Shown in pieces: positions 1-10,958 of a stretch of 64,000 bases of DNA (its first letter is position 1; every line of letters starts with the position of its first letter). The position numbers and the translations under genes are program-made. This DNA comes from Owenia fusiformis. Lineage: Eukaryota > Annelida > Polychaeta > Sabellida > Oweniidae. The notes beneath the pieces were generated by a model, which was not told the origin of the DNA, searched no databases, and worked only from the letters and a program-made list of their open reading frames with translations. The DNA lies in NCBI GenBank assembly GCA_903813345.2, contig CAIIXF020000007.1, forward strand, positions 19,331,564 through 19,395,563, in the 5' to 3' direction.

Positions 1-347
1 CTTAAAATATGAACATGATATTTGCTGTGATGATCATCAGAATGGGTTAACTGCACACTGCAATAAGTACACAGTAATTATTGGGATTCAGGTTGCAGTT
101 ACTGTCTGTCAATGTGACATTATCAATGTGACATTCAATGACTGTCAATGTTACATTATCGTAACAATTGTTTGATAGCAATTTATTAGAGAATCAAGCT
201 TTAATTCCTCTTTAACATCGTAAAGCCAAGCTCAGTGGCTTCCAATTAGGCCTTGGGAAGAATTCAATATTTTGAAGGAAATTAACTCTACTATTCGCCT
301 CTATATTATGAAGAGAAAAAACTATAACATCCAAGTTTATTCTCCCT

Positions 348-790
348 ATTGCAAAGGTAGAGATTAAAAGGTGGATTGGATCGAGTGGATTGGATTCATG
401 TAAAAGGTGGATTGGATCAGGAATCTTCAAAATATAGAATTTCTTTCTTTTGATTTTTTCTGTTAATTTTCCTCTTGCTATTTCCATCTTTAAAATATTG
501 AGTCCCTTTGAGAAATCAGAACAAAGCAAAGACAAACACATACTCTGATAAGATGATGAAATGTCCTTAACATTACACTTGGAATGAATAAGATACTGTA
601 TCACCCTTCTACATCATTACATCTTTTATTTGACATTATGGAAGTGAAGAGAGGACCAATCTTCTTAGAGGGAGATCAATAGATTTTTTAAGGAAAATCC
701 ATATTTTGAAGATTCCTGATCCAAACCACCTTTTACATGAATCCAATCCACTCGATCCAATCCACCTTTTAATCTTTACCATTGCTAAAG
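348..790. repeat. Foldback / inverted-repeat element with ~90-bp arms
   Basis: An arm at about 348-436 is repeated in reverse complement at about 701-790, with only a few mismatches; the arms carry the internally repeated motif GGTGGATTGGATC. About 265 bp separate them. The arrangement is that of a foldback or long-TIR MITE. A 130-codon open frame on the minus strand (212-604) runs through one arm and shows no protein features, so I do not call it a gene. Confidence 0.6.
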
Positions 791-2600
791 ACTTTTTACA
801 ATAGTCAGATAATAATAAACCATTAAACCTTGATCTCTAAAACACAAAAACCTTTGTGAAATGTCTCTCACCTTAAACTCCGCTAGCCACTCTTTGATGG
901 TCTTGGAGCATGTCATCATCCCGTCTCTGATCATCTGCTTACATAATTACAATCTGAAATTACAAGTTTTAGTTCATCATTAAATTGGCCCAATAATTTA
1001 TTGCAGGATCCGAATCCCTGAGGGAAATGGTACCTCCAGCATTGTAGTAACCAGCAGATGCTACACCCTTTTAATTTTATCGTTGAAAGATGATCTCAAG
1101 ACAACTTATTTAAATAATCCATTAATTTATAAAAGCACCATTTAATGAAGAAATCCCAATTTTTGTAGAAACTCGTGGACTCGGATCAATCAGATATAGT
1201 GACTACCAAAACAATATTAAGGGTCTAATATTCTATCAGATTGCTGGAAAAATCATTGCATCAATGATTTATGATGAGCCAAGAACGATGAGACATATAA
1301 CAAGGCAGTGTCTAATATACCATACATACCCCACAAAAATATGGCTTCTCTCTAAAATTTGAACAATCTGCTAGATTTGCTGATACGAGCGCTTATCATG
1401 TAATTTGCTATTCATTTTATACCTTACTGATTCCACTCTTTTCATATATTACAAATGCATCCTAATCTGATTAGCCAACATGTTTTTTACAGGACAGCCA
1501 CATCCACAGTATCAATTTGGGCATTTACAATATTGGATTAATATTCCCATGAGGAAATGTTCAAAGTAGCCATGTTTTAAAATGGTAAATGCTAGAATGA
1601 AAAATATGAGATCTGTAAATTATAAATGACCAGAAAATTATAAATAGTTGAGAATCCATGCTTATACCTAGGATACACAGACTTGAAATATTGCTGCAAT
1701 TTTCATACATTGTCACAAATGAGCAGTTTCAGTGGTGATATATCAAAGAGAGTAGACATACGTAAGCATTTGCTTTTAGTGTAAATGAAAAGCAACAGCA
1801 ACTACCCAAAGTTCATTGGTAAATATTCATGTGTTGCCCTCCGACTAAAATAGATTAATTTACAGTCTGATGTTCAACCAATCAGAGAGCACCATATAGT
1901 CATCCTTACATATTACAATCATGTATATATAGGGAACTATCTTGAATGAAAGGTTCTGATTAGCTCAGCAAAATTGAAGATTTGTCAGAAATAAAGAGGG
2001 TGAGAAAGAGACAATCACCTTTTCAAAGGGTAGTTGTTAAGATGTATCAAACAGTCTTGCCTTTTCTTAATAAGCCAAAAATCAATTTGTCAAAACTGAT
2101 GCATCAAGTACAAATGAAGGAGAAAATTGATGATCTAGAAAAATAGTGTAGAGTTGAACTTCATCAATTGTCATTGTATTGCAGTCAGGATATAAACAGA
2201 AAATAGAGAGGAACAGAGAGGAATCTGTGAGAAAGAAAGGATGTAACAAATTGACATGTGAGATTCAGCGGATTCGGCAACCTCAGCTTCCCCATCCCCT
2301 GGCTGGGCCCTGGCTACAGGCCTGGTTTTCACCTCTAGATATACATTCATGCAAGAAAATAACTGCACAGATCATAGTTTAGCCAGATTATTTTGAAAAT
2401 GACATCCGTTTGCACAAGATTTATCTAACTTTTGAATCGGCAGAAGTGTCAGATTTTCTTAATATTACATATTTTAGAATGTTACCTTTTATTCACTTTT
2501 TTATTTGCAATTATGGAATTCAATTTGCTGGGGATATTCCTCTGTCAGTCAGTCTAAAATGAAGCGTGGGTTGTTTGACAGAATATCCTTTGTTATATGA
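791..2600. other. Gene-free stretch, no recognised feature
   Basis: AT-rich sequence with only short open frames. Two overlapping opposite-strand frames of 65-67 codons at 2171-2382 cover the same bases and neither resembles a known family. No tRNA, rRNA or splice-linked exon chain was seen. Confidence 0.4.
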
Positions 2601-2609
2601 AATACAGAA

Positions 2610-2665
2610 TACCGTATTCTCTGTAATTAGCACCCACCCCCTAATAAGCGCCCACCCCACTTCAC
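2610..2665. repeat. Terminal fragment of a MITE also present at 61.5-62.05 kb
   Basis: The stretch shares CTAATAAGCGCCCACCC and flanking sequence with 61546-61580. Its outer end CGTATTCTCTGTAATTAGC is found in reverse complement at the far end of the other copy (about 62031-62053). Only one end is clear here. Confidence 0.5.
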
Positions 2666-3307
2666 AAAGTTCAAGAAATATCCAATGTATTTTTTAAAGA
2701 TATGTTTATTTGTGCTAATATTCTATGCTTAAAACCAACACTTTCAATATAAGTACATGTAATGTGAAGAAACATTTTACTATGGACAAACAAGACGGCA
2801 GGGGTGAAAAGTGGAAAATCATGGAAGTGAAATTAAACAAATGATACTATAAACCATCAAACAGATCGCCACTCAATTGTTGTGTACAGTGATTATGCGG
2901 ATGTTACAAAAATGAACCAATCTGAGAATGGCGATTATGACGTAGTGGGCAGATATAATATATATGCCTGCTCCAACCGGGATGTAAAGCTATATCTGCC
3001 CAATGAAGAAAATATAATATGTATTTATAATCTTGCTTTATGTACCTGAAACACGTCCCAGTATGGGATAAACATCTATAGGCCTACTAGATAATCAGAT
3101 TGACAGGGCTTGAACTGAGACTTCCATTTTAGTTCAATTTGTTATCCTGACACTATTTGTATTGATCCTGGTCCATTGCAGCCATGTGGCCCTGATATAT
3201 TCATGCACTGAACTTGAACAATAATTGTTATTTCTTATATCAGAAAATGGAAGGCAAGTAGGATGAAATCAAGGATGTATATAAATTCTTAATTTCATCC
3301 TACTTTA

Positions 3308-3698
3308 GAGTCCATTTCACTGTTTAACTGCGTCAGTAAAAGCTAAAAAATAAGAAATCAAAATATCATTTTGCAATAATATATGGAAAAATATATTCCT
3401 ATTGTACATGAATGACATTTGTATATCTTGGATTGCTTCTACTTTGGCTTATAAAGTGTGTGGCCTCTTATATTTGGATGCTTCTCTGCCATGTTATTTT
3501 CAATAAGATTAACATGGCTTAAATTCTTCAAATTACAAGACGGCACAGGCTTATTGCACAAAAAACTAAAAAATCTGAAATATACAAATGTCATTCATGT
3601 ACATTATGAATATACTTTTCCATATATTATTGCACAATGGTCTCCCAATTTCTTATTTTTGCCGTTCTACTGACGCACTGAAGCAGTGAAATGGACTC
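3308..3698. mobile_element. 391-bp MITE, long terminal inverted repeats, TA flanks (copy 1)
   Basis: The element starts GAGTCCATTTCACTG and ends in its inverted complement, with TIRs of roughly 110-120 bp, and is bounded by TA at 3306-3307 and 3699-3700. A second copy of almost equal length lies at 6432-6821. TA target duplication and long TIRs fit a non-autonomous Tc1/mariner-type element. The open frame at 3458-3673 is only the element interior plus one TIR and recurs in the second copy, so it is not taken as a gene. Confidence 0.75.
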
Positions 3699-3700
3699 TA

Positions 3701-6431
3701 CTTCCAGATTAAACATCCCATTAACTAACATGTCTATATCTGTTCTTGCTTATTTCATATCTTTTCTCTCAAAAACTTGCTTGTTTTCTAGCATTTCTTT
3801 ACAATCTAAATACATGGATTACTTTTTTCTTTTTTTAATTCCAATCTTTTTATTCCATTTTTGATTTTAAAACATGACCACCAATCCACCATGAAATGTT
3901 TTCTATGTGAAAAACATCTGAAAAACATCCCACTTTCTATAATTATAATCAATAAATCTAATGGAAATACTATCTTATTCCCATGATTCTTTGCAAACCT
4001 CAATTAATCTGATTGGTGCAACAAGATCATGTGCTATCATTGGTGCATTACTGGCATTGTACTTCCTTTTTAATCTAATGTTACAAATTCTACTAATGGC
4101 ATTTGCAAAATATATAAATGACATGAATGCCACAATTCATTGAATCTTTTCTATTAAGTTAATACTGTTCATGTTGAATAGTTGTAGATAAGTTGGTAAT
4201 TCACCTTGACTGAGTGCAAGACAGAAAGAAATAACTAAGAATCTAACCCCCTCCCCCTACATCAGATTACCATTAAGTTTAGATAGTGTAACTGAAATAG
4301 TTACAGTCGTTAGAATTGTTGATGTTCTAACTAAGGCCTGTTGTTTAAGTTTATAAGAGGGGTGGGAGGTCCAGGGTCATACACTTGCTGGAACTTATAA
4401 TTAGTGTGGTGAAGTTGATTAGATTTATTCTTGTAACGTCTATTATGTTATGATATTTCAAGGATGAATAAAAGATAATATTATCTCAATAATTGTTAAT
4501 ATTAAGCTATTTATTCACTTTGAAACATGTTTAATTACATAGACTGGACTGTAAAAAGATTTTGCCATCCTTGGTCCATGGGAACTATACTCTCACTAAT
4601 ATTTGACGCTATTATATCTGCGTTTTTGGCATTTTGAAATTTCATGGCTATTATATTTCGTTAATTTTCAGTTTTTTTTAAAATTTTGCGGCTATTAATT
4701 TTCCCAGATTTGGCATACAAGATCACCAAAAATTACAGGAGTACAGTTTTTCACTTCATTCCGTATACAGCAGTGAAGCCTGATATTGAAGGATGGGATT
4801 TTGCAAGGAGTAGAGTTGGTTAAAATGATCAATTAAATGCTCCAAATCCCAGGTATAAAAATATTCTTAGTATACATGTATTGGAATCAAATAATCAGAT
4901 AAACATATCAAATTCATACCATTATCAATATAGCAGAATGCAATATTTATGATTTTAATAATGGATCAAACCACTTATTACATGCATTATTAGTGTTTGT
5001 AGAATCCAGGCCCCAGTCCAGCATGCAGTTTTCAAATAAATAATTTATCTACTTAATAGATATAGTTTAGGATTATTTGTTTGATAGTTGTAACAGTTGT
5101 ATGGTTTTATGCCTCCATTTCTGTTTGATTATTTTGTTTCTCAGACTGACAAAAAATTTACTTACAGTGCAGACGTTTTTCTAATTTGTTAACTTAATGA
5201 ATAACCATTCATTAACAAAGATTTGTTGGTCAACCCATCCCATGGGCTTTCAATAAATGCCCATGGTCAACCTTGTTACCTTTTATGATGACTTTTGTAG
5301 ATTGGGTTATTTTGGTGCTACTCAATTTGGAGATTTTGCCATTTTTGGAATATTGTTGGCTGTTTAATTTAGCAGACACTAGGGCTGGGACATTGCAATG
5401 TTATATTTATCAGTCGCCAACATCTGTTGATACTGACTAGGTTTACCAATTTTTTTTTTCTTTCGAGATCTTCCTGGGAATGAACCTCAATAGATGGTGC
5501 TATAATTCAAAGTTTTTCTTTTTAGTTTTTCTATCAGAATTGACTTGATTGACCCGTACTGAGCCAATTTAGAAGTGACATTTTCTGATTTTGTAAAAAG
5601 TAAACCGAAAGGATAAATACACAGGACAAATTTTTTGTTTTTTTTAAACTTTGGCAAAAGATGTAAATTGGTGTCTTTTTCTATTTTGCCAAATTTGCTT
5701 ATTTGCAATAAAGTGAGCGTCAACTTTAACCAGTCTGCAGTTCATACTTTCAGTGAAATTCATAAAATTTTAATAGATGGCACTCTTTCAGTTTTGAACT
5801 CACCGAGCCATTCAGAGTCCATCATCGAAATATGGACCGCTTTCTATCTATGATAATTTTCTCTGAGGTCATTGCACAGTTAATGAGAATGCATTTAGCA
5901 TGTGTTCCTTCCAGCTCACTGATTGGTTGAGAAAAGATCAGTGTGGTAGATTTAAAATGATTTATGACCCGGGAAGATAGCTAGTAGAAATCAACGTCGT
6001 AGGAAACAATCATTGATATACTGTCAATCACTCAGGCAATGAATGAACCAATGTTGTACCCTATACACTGTACGTCAATTGACAGATGAAAGCAAGTTTC
6101 AATATATGTGTACGCAAATCGTCCAGATTTGTTTAAATAATTAACTTGGGCTTTCATAAGGATGAATCTGAATACTGTTCTGGGTCTAAATCTGCACAGC
6201 TTCATACTTATAGGACAGGTATGTACAGTTGTAAGACACCTAGAACTGCCAAATCCAGTCGATTTTGTGTTCATGCATGTTTATTGAGTTGATATCTTGT
6301 TTATCAGGTAACCATTCAGTTTTTCTGATATTAATAGGTTAGCCGATTATTTAGAAAATTGCTCTGTCTCTTATAGGTATTCGGTAAAAAGATAAAGTTT
6401 AATATCAAACAGAAGTCTACACAGTCAATTA
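3701..6431. other. Gene-free stretch between two MITE copies
   Basis: AT-rich, with scattered open frames under 80 codons in both strands and no recognisable domain or splice chain. A short hairpin built from CCATGGGC and GCCCATGG lies at about 5241-5267. Confidence 0.4.
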
Positions 6432-6821
6432 GAGTCCATTTCACTGCTTCATTTCGTCAGTAGAACGGCAAAAATAAGAAATTGGGAGACCATTGTGCAA
6501 TAATATATGGAAAAGTATATTCATAATGTACATGAATGACATTTGTATATCTTGGATTGCTTCTAGTTTGGCTTATAAAGTGTGTGGCCTCTTATATTTG
6601 GATGTTTCTCTGCCATGTTATTTTCAATAAGATTAACATGGCTGAAGTTCTTCAAATTACAAGACGGCACAGGCTTATTGCACAAAAAAATAAAAATCTG
6701 AAATATACAAATGTCATTCATGTACATTATGAATATACTTTTCCATATATTATTGCAAAATGGTCTCCCAATTTCTTATTTTTGCCGTTCTACTGACGAA
6801 ATGAAGCAGTGAAATGGACTC
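6432..6821. mobile_element. 390-bp MITE, long terminal inverted repeats, TA flanks (copy 2)
   Basis: Same family as 3308-3698, in the same orientation and closely similar. TA occurs at 6430-6431 and 6822-6823, and TIRs are about 120 bp. Near-equal length and high similarity to copy 1 suggest fairly recent activity. The 86-codon frame at 6536-6796 is element sequence. Confidence 0.8.
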
Positions 6822-7159
6822 TAGTTACTATAAAAGGGGAAAATGTGCAAATTTAAAAGTTGGTAACCCTGCTGGGAATGTTAGGTACCCAGTCACCATC
6901 CAGTTTTTACACAAACCATGGGCTCTATCAGGGTGGTAGAGCCCATGCACAAACCCAATCCTCTAGGCTGGGTGAAAATTCGAAAAAACAAAAGTGGCAA
7001 GCAAGAGACATAATCATGTCTGTCATCTTTAAGTTCTGGGGCCGTGAATTCGTACGATCCCCAATCCAATCCGGATAAATTTTATCTTTAGGGATAAATC
7101 TTGGATCACTAATCCGATAAATATTTGGTGAATTCGTACGATCCGCCCAGCCTTTCAGT

Positions 7160-7620
7160 AGGTGATGTAGGTTCGAACCTAAAGTGAACCTAAAAGTGAA
7201 TCCCACAATTTGATGGCTACCTAAACGAACCTACTTCATGTAGGTTCGCTTTAGGTTCGAACCTAAAACTACCTAAAGCACTTTAAAAAAATCAGAAACT
7301 TGTAGGTAGTTTTAGGTTCGAACCTAAGGCGAACCTAAAAATGTTATACTTTTTCAGGATTTACCTAAACCGAACCAAAAAATCTTAGAAATTATCTAGA
7401 GTTACCTAAAACTACCTAAAACACTTAAAAAAATCGAAAAGTTGTAGGTAGTTTTAGGTTCGAACCCAAAGCGAACCTAAAAAACATAGTCATTCTTCAA
7501 GAGTTACCTAAAGCGAACCTAAAAATCTTAAATCTACCTTAAACACTTCAAACTTGTAGGTAGTTTTAGGTTCAAACCCAAAGCTACCTAAAGCTACCTA
7601 AAGCAAACCTACAAAACAGA
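7160..7620. repeat. Array of palindromic TAGGTTCGAACCTA motifs
   Basis: Perfect 14-bp palindromes lie at 7168-7181, 7252-7265 and 7313-7326, with degenerate copies near 7455 and 7565. They are interspersed with ACCTAAAGCGAACCTA-like half units. A longer unit starting GTAGGTAGTTTTAGGTTC recurs at about 7302, 7444 and 7555, so spacing is irregular (112-141 bp). Confidence 0.75.
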
Positions 7621-9950
7621 AGTTCTGTCACAGCCACTAGGGGCGCTGATAGCAGGAAGTATCAATGCATTGTGGGTATAATATTCAAACTAAAATCAGT
7701 TAGACAGGAAATTTGGAAATAGCCAGGAAAATGGGGAAATATGCTGAAATGACCATCACATCAGTGCTCATTTACAAAGTACATGTAAGTAAGTGTACAA
7801 ATGATCAATCAATATATTATTTTAACCCAGTACTGGCGGTAGCCTCAACATTTTGTGGGTCACATGACCCAGTTCAATCAAAAAAGTGGGACAAACTTGG
7901 AAAATGTGGGTCAAATTGAATTATGATAATAAAGCGTCATTTTAGGATAATCTAAAGTACAAAAACGAATGTGCTGCAATGAGACTTCATGTCTTAGAGA
8001 CTGACAATCAGCTTAGGCCAAAAGGTTGGGTGAAACATAAACCAAATCAATGGATAATGACCAAATAGCAGTGCGGCGCAAACTAGGGGGGTCTGGGGGC
8101 ATGCCACCCCCCGAAAAATTTGAAATTTAGACCCTCTCTTTATATAAACAATAAGAAAAATAAGAAAAAATTGTGTTGTTTGAAAACTTTATTTTTATTT
8201 TTTCAGATAAATTATGCAGATTTTTGAACTTTTTTTGAAAACATTTAACCATAAGATAAAAATCAGTATTTACCTGTCACTAATATCAAACTGTATATGA
8301 GCAATTGATCTCAATGAAGCAGATCAATACATAATTGATTGTAATTAATTTTTTTCTTAATTACTTTGTTTTTAAATGTTGCCCCTTGTTCCTCCTCACT
8401 CTGGTGTAAATTAATAAACTCAATATTCCTTTCTGACACATTATCAATCTCAATGAAATATAAGGATCAACACTCTGACTTGTAATATTTTATTTGTTTT
8501 CAAATGTTGCCCTTTGTGCTTCCTTATGATGTAAGATAATGCCAAGAAGATCAATTGTATTAATTAAACAGTTTGTTTTCAAGTTTATGTTTAATTGTTA
8601 ATAATAGTATCCATTGAAAGTTGGCAGGACAGTGATAAAGGTTTTTTGCTACTGACCCATTAATCTCAAAGCAATGACGTTTTGGTTTTTAGAGGTCAAT
8701 CAAAATGGTGGCCGGATTACAGTAAGATAATTATCTCAGTGTTTCTCTAAAACACTGCTGATTATCTGCCTATCATACTTAGATTTTGTCTTCACAAGGT
8801 AGGCCAATTTATATTCTTTCATTTGATATGTTTAACTTAATTGAAAGCCGGAGATTTTCGTCTGAAAGCCGGAGAATGAATCTGATCGGTAAGACTATCG
8901 GTCAAAACCTTGTTTTTTCTTATGTATTGCTATTCTTCCCGGGAAATAGCGTTAGTCTACCTGGGGATCAAAGTGCGTCAATGAAACGCAATTAGTTGTC
9001 AATTCTGCGTCAGACTTGATCAAATGTGAGTAAAAACGGTAAAAAACGGCGTTAACGCCAGCTCTGTAACCTCTTGAATACCCAGAATGACGGATATATC
9101 TGTCACAGAATTTTTCACTAAAACTGCTCTAACTTTGGCAATTTTTATCCAATCTTCACAAATGATGTTTTAAAATGAATGTAATGGGTCTATGTTTACT
9201 ATTCTTATGAAATCAAACATCAACTGTTGTGTTTTTAGATGTAAATATAAAAAAAACTGGCAAAAAATAAACAATACTCTGGTTTCAAACCCTTTTTAGA
9301 GGCTGGTATTCAAGAGGTTAAGTGTTATAAAAGCATGCAATTATAAAATAGGAGGAATTTTAAATAAATGTACCTGAGTGAGAAACTAAGCATCAAAATG
9401 TGTGAGAAATAAATAAACAGTTGACATATAGCCTATACAGTTCACAAGTTTGTAGGGTCCAGACACCCGGCTACCTCCATAGGCCAGCTTAGGACCATCA
9501 TTGTAAATAAATGTACTTGCGTGAAAATATATGCATCAAAATGTGTGAGAAATATATAAACAGTTCAAATCAACAAATCAAGTCACCTAGCTGCTGGGTG
9601 GTCTAAAGCCAACCCAGCCCTTGGAAGTTTTAGGTAGTTATAGGTTCGCTTTAGGTGATCACCTAAAGTAAACCTAGACCTAATTAGCATATTTGAACAT
9701 CGCCTAAAGCGAACCTACCAATGGAGTTTTTACATGGGGAACTACCTAAAGCGAACCTAGAAATCCTAGTTAAATATATCACCTAAAGCGAACCTACTGA
9801 AAGGCTGGGGGATTATGAGGGGAATCCCCAAAATTTATCCAATTTGCATCGGAATTCAGATAAATTTATCCAAAAAGTAATCAACCTCAAGAGGTTGATT
9901 GAGATTAATCCCAAGATCGTACGAATTCACCGATTTTTGGATTAATTCTT

Positions 9951-10376
9951 GGATTAAGGTACAGCTGGAAAGTAACATTTTGGTAAAAAATTGCTATACC
10001 TGCACATGTTATTTTCTGGTACAAAATAAAGTATGAAGGCATGTGTCAATTTCCTTGCTTTTTTCAGGAAAGTATCATTACATTGTCTTCTTTTAGAATA
10101 TCTGGTAGGCGTTCAATGAGAACTCAGGGAAATTCTGATATTTCACACTTTCTATTTTTCCAAATTTTCTTTCAAAGTTTCCAGACAACACAGGAGCTAC
10201 CATTGACCTGTTTCCAGATATTCTAAAAGAAAACAGTGTAATGATACTTTCCTGAAAAAAGCAAGGAAATACACACATGCCTTCATACTTAATTATGTAC
10301 CAGAAAATAACATGTGCAGGTAGATCTCTATAGCAATTTTTTACCAAAATGTTACTTTCCAGCTGAACCTTAATCC
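9951..10376. repeat. Large foldback hairpin, ~155-bp arms
   Basis: The arm at 9951-10105 is repeated almost perfectly in reverse complement at 10214-10376, with an ~8-bp length difference and a spacer of about 108 bp. It lies between two same-orientation copies of the GATCGTA(C/T)GAATTCACCG motif. The two opposing open frames here (10041-10226 and 10093-10413) encode related peptides only because the arms are complementary; they are artefacts. Confidence 0.8.
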
Positions 10377-10958
10377 CACAATGCATCATTACTATGACGA
10401 AATGTATCCGCATCGGATCTCAGATCGTATGAATTCACCGCCCCTGGGGTTTTCCCTTCTCTTACTAACCCCCTCTAACTTTACTAGACTTTACTTATTC
10501 AAAAGAGATTGAAGATTCACTGGCAGTTTTGAGTTAATCTCAGAAAAATAAGTGAAATCACATAGAAAAAGAACAGATTCAAACGATAACAGCTGTGTAC
10601 AATAGGCCCAATGTCCGTATTACAATGAAACAAATGACTAAGCGAATGTACTCACAACAACACTGCAAATCAGTAAAGTTGTCCAGAAATATTTTCTCTG
10701 AAACGAACAGGAAGCAGGAATTTAAACATGCGCATTGATCAGCCTAATTTCGTTTCTGTGCGCACCTCAGGCATTTAGCATTTTCGCGATAGAATAACAT
10801 CAATATTATACCTTAACACAGAAAAACAAAAGGAATTATCTCTATGAATCGTTCCAGGAGAGCATGTTCTTTGTAGATTGTGCAGCCATAAAGAAAATAC
10901 TCTTTTAATGTTGACCTTGGAGTAGCTTCCGTTATAAGACTTGTGGGTAAAAACAAAG

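Larger units (their letters stand above)
7038..10444. mobile_element. ~3.4-kb nested inverted-repeat element rich in AGGTTCGAACCT-type repeats
   Basis: Outer ends carry GTGAATTCGTACGATC (about 7044-7059) and its near-complement at about 10423-10438. A second such pair lies inside at 7128-7143 and 9915-9930. A third inverted pair, CCAGCCTTTCAGTAGGT at 7147-7163 and its complement at 9792-9808, bounds a 2.66-kb core. The core begins (7160-7620) and ends (9630-9805) with arrays of ACCTAAAGCGAACCTA-like repeats. The middle (about 7700-9600) has no recognised protein. The class is unknown: I saw no transposase or helicase motif. Confidence 0.6.

Noticed and set aside
212-604. 130-codon minus-strand frame
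   Set aside because: Runs through one arm of the 348-790 inverted repeat, with the repetitive peptide PIHLL; no domain.
7168-7326. tRNA genes suggested by GGTTCGAACC
   Set aside because: No acceptor or anticodon stems, no A box at the right distance, and the motif is a self-complementary repeat.
10041-10413. Two opposing frames with similar peptides (MCQFPCFFQESIITL and CVFPCFFQESIITL)
   Set aside because: The similarity comes from the inverted-repeat arms of the foldback, not from duplicated genes.
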